Source of the DNA: Streptomyces sp. A2-16
GTDB lineage: Bacteria > Actinomycetota > Actinomycetes > Streptomycetales > Streptomycetaceae
DNA: 64,000 nucleotides
Assembly (NCBI RefSeq): GCF_018128905.1
Contig: NZ_CP063808.1
Location: forward strand, 3,224,001 to 3,288,000
Reading direction: 5' to 3'
The notes below the pieces were generated by a model. That model saw only the letters and a list, made by a program, of their open reading frames with translations, was not told the DNA's origin and ran no database searches. Shown piece after piece: positions 9,674-16,729 of this stretch. The translations under genes were made by a program, and so were the position numbers. Positions within the stretch are counted from its first letter, which is position 1; the number at the start of each line of letters is the position of its first letter.

Positions 9674-10618
9674 ATGCCCGCGAAGGGTAAGCACCGCCGT
9701 CCGAAGTCCCAGCGCTTCACCCGCTCGATCGCCGTCGCCGGAACCGGGGGCGCCGCGCTCGCCCTCCCGCTCATGGGAGCCACCGGCGCTCACGCCGCCA
9801 CTTCCCAGTCGGTGTCGGAAAAGGCCGTCCAGTCGCTTCCGGTCACGCAGAAGTCCGCGGAAAAGGCGGCCGCCAAGAAGAGCGCCGCCAAAACCTCGAC
9901 CGTGCGCACCTATTCGGTGCGCGTCGGTGACTATCTCTCGAAGATCGCGGACGAGCAGAATGTCAGCGGTGGCTGGAAGAAGCTCTATGCCGACAACCGG
10001 GAGGCCGTCGGCGACGATCCGTCGCTGATCCACCCGGGTCTGAAGCTCTCGATCGGCAAGAAGGCCGCGGCGAGCACGACGAAGAGCGGCTCCTCCTCGT
10101 CGTCCTCCGCGAAGTCCTCCGCCAAGGCGAAGAAGGCGCAGAAGGCCGAGTCGAAGTCGTCCTCGAAGTCGACGGCCGTCACGCAGAGCGCCGACACCAC
10201 CAGCTCCAGCGGCTACACCCTCCCGGTCAGCGGCGCCACCGTCGGCACCGGCTACCGCGTGACGGGCAGCATGTGGTCCAGCGGCTACCACACCGGCGTC
10301 GACTTCGTCGTCCCGACCGGCACCTCGCTCAAGGCCGTGGCCGCGGGCACGGTCGTCTCCGCGGGCTGGGGCGGTGCCTACGGCAACCAGGTCGTCATCA
10401 AGCTGAACGACGGCTATTACGCGCAGTACGCGCATCTGTCCCAGCTCTCCGTCTCGGCCGGCCAGACCGTGAGCGAGGGCCAGCAGATCGGACTCTCCGG
10501 CGCGACCGGCAATGTGACCGGCCCGCACCTGCACTTCGAGATCCGCACCACGCCGGACTACGGCTCCGACGTGGACCCGGTCTCCTACCTCCGCTCCAAG
10601 GGCGTGGCCGTCGGCTGA
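9674..10618 (+). CDS. Secreted LysM and M23-family peptidoglycan endopeptidase
   Basis: The 314-residue product has an N-terminal signal peptide (basic KGKHRRPKSQRF, then a hydrophobic stretch, cleavage near AHAATSQS). A LysM domain follows at about 76-120 (YSVRVGDYLSKIADEQ), then a Ser/Lys-rich linker and an M23 LytM-type metallopeptidase domain (about 195-310). Zinc ligands are visible in GYHTGVDF and HLHFEIRTT. It should hydrolyse peptidoglycan cross-links outside the cell. ATG 9674 is preceded by GAGAGGA. Expression is predicted to respond to c-di-AMP through the leader, and the gene ends at a strong hairpin. Confidence 0.93.
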   Translation: MPAKGKHRRPKSQRFTRSIAVAGTGGAALALPLMGATGAHAATSQSVSEKAVQSLPVTQKSAEKAAAKKSAAKTSTVRTYSVRVGDYLSKIADEQNVSGGWKKLYADNREAVGDDPSLIHPGLKLSIGKKAAASTTKSGSSSSSSAKSSAKAKKAQKAESKSSSKSTAVTQSADTTSSSGYTLPVSGATVGTGYRVTGSMWSSGYHTGVDFVVPTGTSLKAVAAGTVVSAGWGGAYGNQVVIKLNDGYYAQYAHLSQLSVSAGQTVSEGQQIGLSGATGNVTGPHLHFEIRTTPDYGSDVDPVSYLRSKGVAVG

Positions 10619-10633
10619 CGACGCCCCCTGTGC

Positions 10634-10675
10634 CACCGAAGGCCGGACCCCGATCCCCGGGTCCGGCCTTCGGTG
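10634..10675 (+). terminator. Hairpin terminator after the M23 gene
   Basis: A perfect 17-bp stem (CACCGAAGGCCGGACCC at 10634-10650 pairing with 10659-10675) with an 8-base loop begins 15 bases after the stop codon. There is no long U tract, as is usual in Streptomyces. Confidence 0.85.
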
Positions 10676-10806
10676 TTCTCCGCGCGAGAGACGGTGCGGC
10701 CGTATCCGACCGCGTCTTCATGGTCACTTCGTTGCGTTCTCGTGGCAGGCGTCCGTGAGTGTCGACAGGTGGGGGAGGGGCCGGGCACAGTGAACTCCCT
10801 TGCTGT

Positions 10807-10818
10807 GCAAGCGCTTTC
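10807..10818 (+). promoter_or_regulatory. Possible LacI-type operator upstream of the DUF6250-like gene
   Basis: The near-palindrome GCAAGCGCTTTC (one mismatch between half-sites, centred on GC|GC) resembles LacI/GalR-family carbohydrate operators. It lies about 40 bp before the start of a secreted protein that may be carbohydrate-related. No LacI regulator is in the window, so the regulator is unknown. Confidence 0.4.
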
Positions 10819-10854
10819 TACGGGTCAGCTCCTTTACGGAAGGAACCGTCCGCC

Positions 10855-11586
10855 ATGACGACCACGCGCAGAGCCTTCGGAGCCCTCGCCGCCGGAGCGG
10901 CTCTGGCCGCCCTCGCCCCCGCGGGCACCGCGAGCGCCTCGCCCCGCCACCGGCGCCTCATCGCACACGACGAGTTCCGCCACGGCCTGCGGTGCTGGGC
11001 CGTCGAACTGGAGCAGGGCGGCACGGTCACGGCGCGGCACGGAGTCCTGGAGGTCGACGTGCCCGCCGGCGCGACGATCTGGTTCAGGCAGCCGCTCGAG
11101 GGGCCGTACGTCCTGGAGTACACCGCCACGCCCGTGTCCGAGGGCGGGGTCAACGACCGGGTGTCCGACCTGAACAACTTCTGGAACGCGGTCGACGTCC
11201 GGTCCCCGGCCGACCTGTTCGCCACCCGCCGGGGCGGGGCGCTCGCGGAGTACGACTACCTGAGGACGTACTACTCCGGCTACGGGGCCAACTACAACAC
11301 CACGACACGGCTGCGCCGATACGTCGGTGAACCCGGAGTGCGGCCGCTGATCCGCGACTGCACCGAGCCGCTGCTCGTCGCGAACGAGCCGAACCGGGTG
11401 CGGATCGTCTCCGACGGCCCCACGGTGCAGTGGTGGAACAACGGACGGCTCGTCTTCGACTACACCGACCAGGAGCCTTACACGAAGGGGCACTTCGCGT
11501 TCCGGACGACCTGGAGCCACTTCAGGATCAGCGACTTCAGGATCAGCGACTTCAGGGTGTGGCGGTCGCAGCGTCAACATCCCTGA
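10855..11586 (+). CDS. Secreted DUF6250-like protein
   Basis: The 243-residue product has a twin-arginine-like N-terminus (MTTTRRAFGALAAGAALAAL) and a cleavage region near ASASPRH. The rest looks like a beta-rich lectin/glucanase-like fold with many Trp and Tyr (DEFRHGL, LNNFWNAVD, YDYLRTYYSGYGANYNTTTRLRRY). I recall this family as DUF6250, often near polysaccharide-degrading enzymes; a carbohydrate role is only inferred. ATG 10855 follows GGAAGGA. An odd detail is a perfect 15-bp tandem duplication at 11521-11550, which repeats FRISD near the C-terminus. Confidence 0.75.
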   Translation: MTTTRRAFGALAAGAALAALAPAGTASASPRHRRLIAHDEFRHGLRCWAVELEQGGTVTARHGVLEVDVPAGATIWFRQPLEGPYVLEYTATPVSEGGVNDRVSDLNNFWNAVDVRSPADLFATRRGGALAEYDYLRTYYSGYGANYNTTTRLRRYVGEPGVRPLIRDCTEPLLVANEPNRVRIVSDGPTVQWWNNGRLVFDYTDQEPYTKGHFAFRTTWSHFRISDFRISDFRVWRSQRQHP

Positions 11587-11698
11587 CGGGAGGCCTATTC
11601 CTGGTTTGGTCAACCCTTTAGGAGTGGCTTATCTCACCGCGAGTCAAGTCCTTCCTACGGTCGCGTAGGTCACAATCGAAGGTGAATCATGAACTGCT

Positions 11699-12517
11699 GT
11701 GGCAGACGATTCGAAGAATGACAGCAGATCAGTGATCGGGTCGTACGTGGCGGTGGGGGACAGCTTCACCGAGGGCGTCGGCGACCCCGGCCCCGACGGG
11801 GCGTTCGTCGGCTGGGCCGACCGGTTCGCGGTGCTTCTCGCGGACCGGCGGCCCGAGGGCGACTTCAGGTACAGCAATCTCGCCGTACGCGGGAAGCTGC
11901 TCGACCAGATCGTCGAGGACCAGCTTCCGCAGGCCGTCGAACTGGCACCGGACCTGGTGTCGTTCTGCGCCGGCGGCAACGACATCATCCGGCCCGGCAC
12001 CGACCCCGACGAGGTCGCCGAGCGCTTCGAGCGGGCGATCGCCCGGCTCACCGAGGTGTGCGGCACGGTCATGGTGACGACCGGCTTCGACACCCGTGGC
12101 GTGCCCGTGCTCAAGCATCTGCGCGGCAAGATCGCCACGTACAACGGACATGTGCGGGCCATCGCCGACCGGTACGGATGCCCGGTGCTCGACCTGTGGT
12201 CCCTGAAGACCGTCCAGGACCGGCGGGCCTGGGACGGCGACCGGCTGCACCTCTCCCCGGAGGGGCACACGCGCGTGGCGCTCCGCGCGGGACAGGTGCT
12301 CGGTCTCGAGGTGCCGGCGGATCCGGACCAGCCCTGGCCGCCGCTTCCCCCTCGTGGCCCGTTGGACGTGCGGCGGGACGACGTGCACTGGGCGCGCGAG
12401 TACCTGGTGCCGTGGATCGGGCGCCGGCTCCGGGGGGAGTCCTCCGGGGACCATGTGACGGCCAAGGGCGTGCTGTCGCCGGACGACATCAAGTCGCGGA
12501 TCGCCTCGGTGGCCTGA
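11699..12517 (+). CDS. SGNH/GDSL-family hydrolase
   Basis: A 272-residue esterase-type hydrolase. Block I is GDSFTEGVGDPG (nucleophile Ser), block III is CAGGNDI with the oxyanion-hole Asn, and block V is GDRLHLSPEGH with the Asp-His pair. No signal peptide is visible, so it is probably cytosolic. The annotated start is GTG 11699, which has no strong ribosome site; GTG 11731 is an alternative that keeps block I. Natural substrate unknown. It is convergent with the TetR gene to its right. Confidence 0.88.
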   Translation: MADDSKNDSRSVIGSYVAVGDSFTEGVGDPGPDGAFVGWADRFAVLLADRRPEGDFRYSNLAVRGKLLDQIVEDQLPQAVELAPDLVSFCAGGNDIIRPGTDPDEVAERFERAIARLTEVCGTVMVTTGFDTRGVPVLKHLRGKIATYNGHVRAIADRYGCPVLDLWSLKTVQDRRAWDGDRLHLSPEGHTRVALRAGQVLGLEVPADPDQPWPPLPPRGPLDVRRDDVHWAREYLVPWIGRRLRGESSGDHVTAKGVLSPDDIKSRIASVA

Positions 12518-12566
12518 GACACGCGCGGAACCGGAGCTGGGCGGGGCGAGGTGCTCCTGCCCGACG

Positions 12567-13175
12567 CTATGCGGACCTCGTGCCGTCCAGCCCGAGTTCG
12601 CGCGCCAGGGCCTCGTCCACCCACTCCTGGGCCCGGGACCTGGGCACCGCGCCCGCGTAGGACGTCAGCTGGACGGCCAGGCCGTCGAGCAGCGCGGTGA
12701 GGCGCAGGGCCGTCGCCTGCGGGTCCGGACAGCGGAACTCTCCCGCTGCCACGCCCTCGGCGATCACCTCGGCGAGCGCCGCCTTCCAGCGCCGGTCGAG
12801 GTCACGGATGACCTCCTGGAGCGCCGGCTCGCGCAGGGCCACCGCCCAGCCCTCGATCCACAGGCGCCAGCCCTTGGCCTGGCCCGTCGGGGCGTACCAG
12901 CGCACGGCCGACCGGAGCCGGCGCAGCGCGTCCGTGCGGCGGCCGAGGAGCTTGCGCAGCCGGGCCAGGTCCTCCTCGGCGGCATAGGTGAACGCGGCGG
13001 CGACCAGCTTCTCCTTCGTGGAGAAGTGATAGAGCACCAGGGCGTTGCTCACCCCGAGCGCCGAGGCCACGTCGGCGATCCTGACGGCCGCCACGCCCCG
13101 CGCCTCGATCTGCTCGATGGCCGCCCGCAGCAGCTCCTCGCGCCGCTCGGCCACTGTCAACCGCACTCTCGCCAC
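12567..13175 (-). CDS. TetR-family transcriptional regulator
   Basis: The 202-residue product has an N-terminal helix-turn-helix (about residues 8-55, IADVASALGVSNALVLYHFSTKEKL) and an all-helical ligand domain. GTG 13175 is preceded by AGGGTG. It lies 50 bp downstream of the dehydrogenase gene on the same strand and is probably co-transcribed with it. The 20-bp inverted repeat in the dehydrogenase promoter is the most likely binding site. Confidence 0.9.
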   Translation of the reverse strand: MARVRLTVAERREELLRAAIEQIEARGVAAVRIADVASALGVSNALVLYHFSTKEKLVAAAFTYAAEEDLARLRKLLGRRTDALRRLRSAVRWYAPTGQAKGWRLWIEGWAVALREPALQEVIRDLDRRWKAALAEVIAEGVAAGEFRCPDPQATALRLTALLDGLAVQLTSYAGAVPRSRAQEWVDEALARELGLDGTRSA

Positions 13176-13225
13176 GGGATCACCCTAATCCGTCCCCCTG
13201 CGGGGCACCGCCCGGGCGAGCCAGG

Positions 13226-14404
13226 TCAGCGGTACCGGCCGAACCGCTCCGCGATCACCGGCAACCGGTCCGCTACCAGGGCGTGCGCGGCGGCGCGCGG
13301 CGAGGTGCCGTCCGCGTCGGCGCGCGCCAGCAACTGCTCGACCAGGGCGCGCATGGAACGCCGTATGTGCGCGAAGGCCTCGTCCGCGTCCGCGCCGATG
13401 TCGCCGAACAGGGTCCACCACCACCAGGCGTTCGTCCCGGAGTTGACCACGACGTCCGGCAGCACGGTCACCCCGCGCGCGGCCAGCAGCGTCTCCGCCG
13501 CGGGCAGGACGGGCATGTTGGCCGCCTCCACGATCCAACGGGCCCTGATCCGCTCCTGGTTGCCGGTGTCGATCGCGTACGAGACCGCCGCGGGCACGAG
13601 TACCTCCGCGTCGAGCGACAGCCAGGCGTCACCGGGCAGTTCGCGGTCGGCGGGGCGAAGGGCGGAGCGGTCCACGGTGCCGTAGGTGTCCCGTGCGGCC
13701 AGCAGCGTCTCGACGTCGAGCCCCGCCGGGTTGTGGATCGTGCCCTTGATGTCGGCGACGGCCACGACCGTGAGCCCCGCGCGGGTGAGGAAGCGGGCCG
13801 TGGCCCCGCCCATGGTGCCGAGACCCTGCACGGCCACGCGCGTGCCCGCACAGGGCACTCCGGCCGCGTCCAGGGCCGTCAGCGCGGACTCGGCCACTCC
13901 GCAGCCGCCCGCCAGCTCGTCGAGTCCGATGCCGTCCACCTCGACCGCGAACGCGTCCGAGAGCCGCCGCCGGGCCGCGGCCTCGTCGTCGAGCAGCGGA
14001 TAGACCGCCTGGATCGAGGAGACCAGGCCGGTCTCCTCGATCGCCCGGTCCACCAGGTCCTGGCTGAGGCCGAGATCCTCGCCGGTCGTCCAGAAGCTCT
14101 CGACGTACGGTCGCACGGCCCGCAGATAGCGCACGAGCAGGCCGTACGCCTCCGGGTCCCGGGGGTCGCAGTCGATGCCGCCCTTCGCCCCGCCCAGCGG
14201 GACGTACCGCGCCGCGGGGTCGTAGTGCAGGGCTTCCTTCATGGTCATGCCGCGGGCGAGGCCGGCGACCTCGTCCAGTGTGCAGCCGGGGCGCATCCGC
14301 AGGCCGCCGCTGGCGACCCCCCGCACCAGCCGGTCGACGACCAGGAAGCCCTGGCGGCCGGTGACGTGGTCGGTCCAGGTGAGCGACAGCAGGGGGGTGG
14401 TCAC
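13226..14404 (-). CDS. Glu/Leu/Phe/Val dehydrogenase
   Basis: A 392-residue NAD(P)-dependent amino-acid dehydrogenase. The dimerisation/catalytic domain contains GGLRMRPGCTLDEV and the active-site Lys region PLGGAKGGIDCDP. The Rossmann domain contains VAVQGLGTMGGATARFL. The order matches leucine/valine dehydrogenases, which deaminate branched-chain amino acids; exact specificity cannot be read from sequence by eye. GTG 14404 follows CCGGAG. Its promoter carries a clear inverted repeat and a TetR gene lies just downstream, so ligand-controlled induction is likely. Confidence 0.88.
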   Translation of the reverse strand: MTTPLLSLTWTDHVTGRQGFLVVDRLVRGVASGGLRMRPGCTLDEVAGLARGMTMKEALHYDPAARYVPLGGAKGGIDCDPRDPEAYGLLVRYLRAVRPYVESFWTTGEDLGLSQDLVDRAIEETGLVSSIQAVYPLLDDEAAARRRLSDAFAVEVDGIGLDELAGGCGVAESALTALDAAGVPCAGTRVAVQGLGTMGGATARFLTRAGLTVVAVADIKGTIHNPAGLDVETLLAARDTYGTVDRSALRPADRELPGDAWLSLDAEVLVPAAVSYAIDTGNQERIRARWIVEAANMPVLPAAETLLAARGVTVLPDVVVNSGTNAWWWWTLFGDIGADADEAFAHIRRSMRALVEQLLARADADGTSPRAAAHALVADRLPVIAERFGRYR

Positions 14405-14429
14405 GCGGGCTCCGGAGTGGACGGACGGC

Positions 14430-14449
14430 TACTGAACGGGCAGTCAGTA
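14430..14449 (-). promoter_or_regulatory. TetR-type operator in the dehydrogenase promoter
   Basis: The 20-bp sequence TACTGAACGGGCAGTCAGTA has perfect 6-bp inverted arms (TACTGA/TCAGTA) with an 8-bp spacer. It starts 26 bp upstream of the dehydrogenase GTG, where it would overlap a promoter. The arms resemble classical TetR-family sites. The probable binder is the TetR protein of the same operon (12567-13175). Confidence 0.7.
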
Positions 14450-14580
14450 TTGGCATCCGGGTGCGCTCTGTCAACGTGGACCGCCCCTCCTGCGTCCTTC
14501 CCCGTGTGACCGGACAGACCCCGGCACTGTCAGAGGGGCGGACCATAATGGATTCCTCAGCCACTCCACCTGGAGGTACC

Positions 14581-15756
14581 GTGACCGGCTTCCGTTCCCT
14601 GAGCTCCGGGCTCCGCGCGCTGCAGCCCGCGGCCTTCGGTGCGGACCCGAGCGGCGAGCGCATGGCGCGTATCCGCAGATCCCCCCACTTCAAGGACGGC
14701 GTCTTCCAGAACCCCGGCGGAACCACCCGCACCCGTCCCGACGCGTCCGCGGTGGAGCTCACCAAGGCCTTCTTCGACACCGACGGCCGGCAGCAGCGGG
14801 CTCCCGAGGGGCGGATCCCGGTGCATCCCACCACGCTCGCCGACCTCTCCAGGCCCCCGGCCGCCGGCCTCCGGCTGACCTGGATGGGGCACTCCAGCGT
14901 TCTCGCCGAGATCGACGGGCGGCGGGTGCTCTTCGATCCGGTGTGGGGCGAGCGGTGCTCCCCGTTCCCCTTCGCCGGGCCCAGGCGGCTGCACCCCGTA
15001 CCGCTGCCGCTCGCCGCGCTCGGACCGGTCGACGTGGTCGTCATCTCCCACGACCACTACGACCACCTGGACATGCCCACGATCAGGCAACTGGCCGGGA
15101 CGGACACCGTCTTCGCCGTGCCGCTCGGAGTCGGGGCCCACCTCGAGCACTGGGGAGTGTCCGCGGACCGGCTGCACGAGCTGGACTGGCACGAGTCGAC
15201 CCGGGTCGCCGGGCTGACGCTGACCGCGACCCCGGCGCGGCACTTCTGCGGGCGGGGCCTGCGGAACACCCAGCACACCCTGTGGGCGTCCTGGGTCGTC
15301 TCCGGCGAGGAGCACCGGATCTACCACAGCGGCGACACCGGGTACTTCGACGGGTTCAAGGACATCGGCGCGGCCTTCGGGCCCTTCGACGCCACGATGA
15401 TCCAGCTCGGCGCCTACTCGGAATTCTGGCCTGACATCCACATGACGCCCGAGGAGGCCGTGCGGTCCCATCTGGATCTGCAGGGCGGGGACGCGGCGGA
15501 GGGGGTGCTGCTGCCGATCCACTGGGGCACGTTCAACCTCGCGATGCATCCCTGGGCGGAGCCCGCGGAGCGGACCATGCTGCTCGCGCACAAGGCGGGA
15601 GTCGCCATGGCGTCGCCGCGTCCGGGAGAGCCGTTCGAGCCGGGGGCGGCGCCGGTGGTCGATCCCTGGTGGCGGGCGGTGGCGAAGGCTCCGGCCGGGG
15701 GGTGGGCCGCGGTGCCGACGGCTGTGGGGGAACCGGAGGTCGTGGTCGAGCACTGA
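14581..15756 (+). CDS. Metallo-beta-lactamase-fold hydrolase (UlaG/NAPE-PLD-like)
   Basis: The 391-residue protein has the zinc motif SHDHYDHLD (HxHxDH) near the middle, further metal ligands in HSGDTGYFDGF, and a C-terminal LLPIHWGTFNLA. This is the pattern of the UlaG/N-acylphosphatidylethanolamine phospholipase D branch. The N-terminal FRSLSSGLRALQPAAFG region is typical of the larger NAPE-PLD-like members. GTG 14581 is chosen because GGAGG lies 4 bases upstream; an in-frame ATG at 14548 has no ribosome site. Substrate unknown. Confidence 0.88.
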   Translation: MTGFRSLSSGLRALQPAAFGADPSGERMARIRRSPHFKDGVFQNPGGTTRTRPDASAVELTKAFFDTDGRQQRAPEGRIPVHPTTLADLSRPPAAGLRLTWMGHSSVLAEIDGRRVLFDPVWGERCSPFPFAGPRRLHPVPLPLAALGPVDVVVISHDHYDHLDMPTIRQLAGTDTVFAVPLGVGAHLEHWGVSADRLHELDWHESTRVAGLTLTATPARHFCGRGLRNTQHTLWASWVVSGEEHRIYHSGDTGYFDGFKDIGAAFGPFDATMIQLGAYSEFWPDIHMTPEEAVRSHLDLQGGDAAEGVLLPIHWGTFNLAMHPWAEPAERTMLLAHKAGVAMASPRPGEPFEPGAAPVVDPWWRAVAKAPAGGWAAVPTAVGEPEVVVEH

Positions 15757-16729
15757 GCGGTGGTGTCGCCTCCTAAGGGGGGCGAGTTTTGCCGGGCGGC
15801 TGCGGGGCGGTGGGGGATGGGCGCGTGGTTCGCTGCGGCCCTGTGCGGGTGTGGCTGAGGGTGCTTCGGCGGCGTGCGCTCGTGTAGTTTCCCGCGGCCG
15901 TGGGTGTGGGTGCGGCTGAGCGTGCGTCGACGGCGCGCTCGCATAGTCCCCGCGGCCGTGGGTGGGTGCTGCTGAGGGTGCTTCGACGGCGCACGCTCCG
16001 AGGGCCGGGAGCGCCCCGTCGCTCGGTGACGGCTGTGTGCCGCGGTCCGTCAGGGCTGCCTGCCGTGGTCCCTTCGCGGCTGCGTGCCGCAGCTCATGAT
16101 GATCTTGCCGACCCGGTGGCGGGCCGCGTCGCGCGGAGCCGTCGGACGCGACCCGGATTTCGGACCGCAGTTCCCGTGCGGCCGACACGTTCAGTGACAA
16201 TGCGGAAGGCTCGGGCCAACGTTCCGGAGGGGCGTGGGCCAGGTTTTCGTGCGCCTGAAACGGGCCGGCATGACGACCGGGGTGCGTGCGCGCCCCCGGC
16301 CCGGCCGGTCGGGCCTGACCGCTTCTGAACAGGGCTGATCGGTATTCACTCGTTCGGGTCCCCCTGTCCGGTCGGCTTGTCGGTCTGTCGTGCGAGGACT
16401 CATACCAGAGCGGGACGTCGTGCGGGGGACTTTGTCAACTGCCGCTCGCACATGATGCGTTGGCGACTACTGTGAGTGTCCGCCGGGCGACGAGGGGTTG
16501 AAGTCTTCGGTCTCTCGACCGGTACGCCATGACGCATGCCCACGGCGAACAGCCGGGGTGCGGGGAGGAGGGAGGCGACGCGCCGGTGACCGACGACCAT
16601 GCCGCCGCGCGACCCGCCCGGCAACCCGCCCCGAAACCCGCAGGGGCACGCGCCGGAGCTCGCCGATCCGGGCCGGTCGGCCCGGGGCCCTCCGGCCGAC
16701 AGGACCGACGGACCACTACAAGGACACCG
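15757..16729. other. 970-bp intergenic region before the conservon; no CDS seen
   Basis: The only notable structure is the imperfect repeat array at 15847-15999. The open frames here, including an in-frame ATG at 16529, lack ribosome sites and convincing codon bias. The AT-richer segment around 16320-16480 is a plausible place for the conservon promoter. Confidence 0.5.
15847..15999 (+). repeat. Two and a half imperfect copies of a ~58-bp repeat
   Basis: The core GGCTGAG.GTGC.TCG.CGGCG..CGCTCG...TAGT..CCGCGGCCGTGGGTG recurs with its GCTGAG element at 15854, 15915 and 15971; the last copy is partial. It resembles the GC-rich intergenic repeats found downstream of many Streptomyces genes. It may act as a transcript-end structure; no transposase or target duplication is present. 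Confidence 0.6.

Noticed and set aside
15847..15999. CRISPR array
   Set aside because: The repeats are imperfect, GC-rich and contiguous without unique spacers, and there are no cas genes.
16529..16729. Longer N-terminus of CvnA starting at ATG 16529
   Set aside because: There is no Shine-Dalgarno sequence there. The added 67 residues are low-complexity, and ATG 16730 has AAGGA at good spacing.
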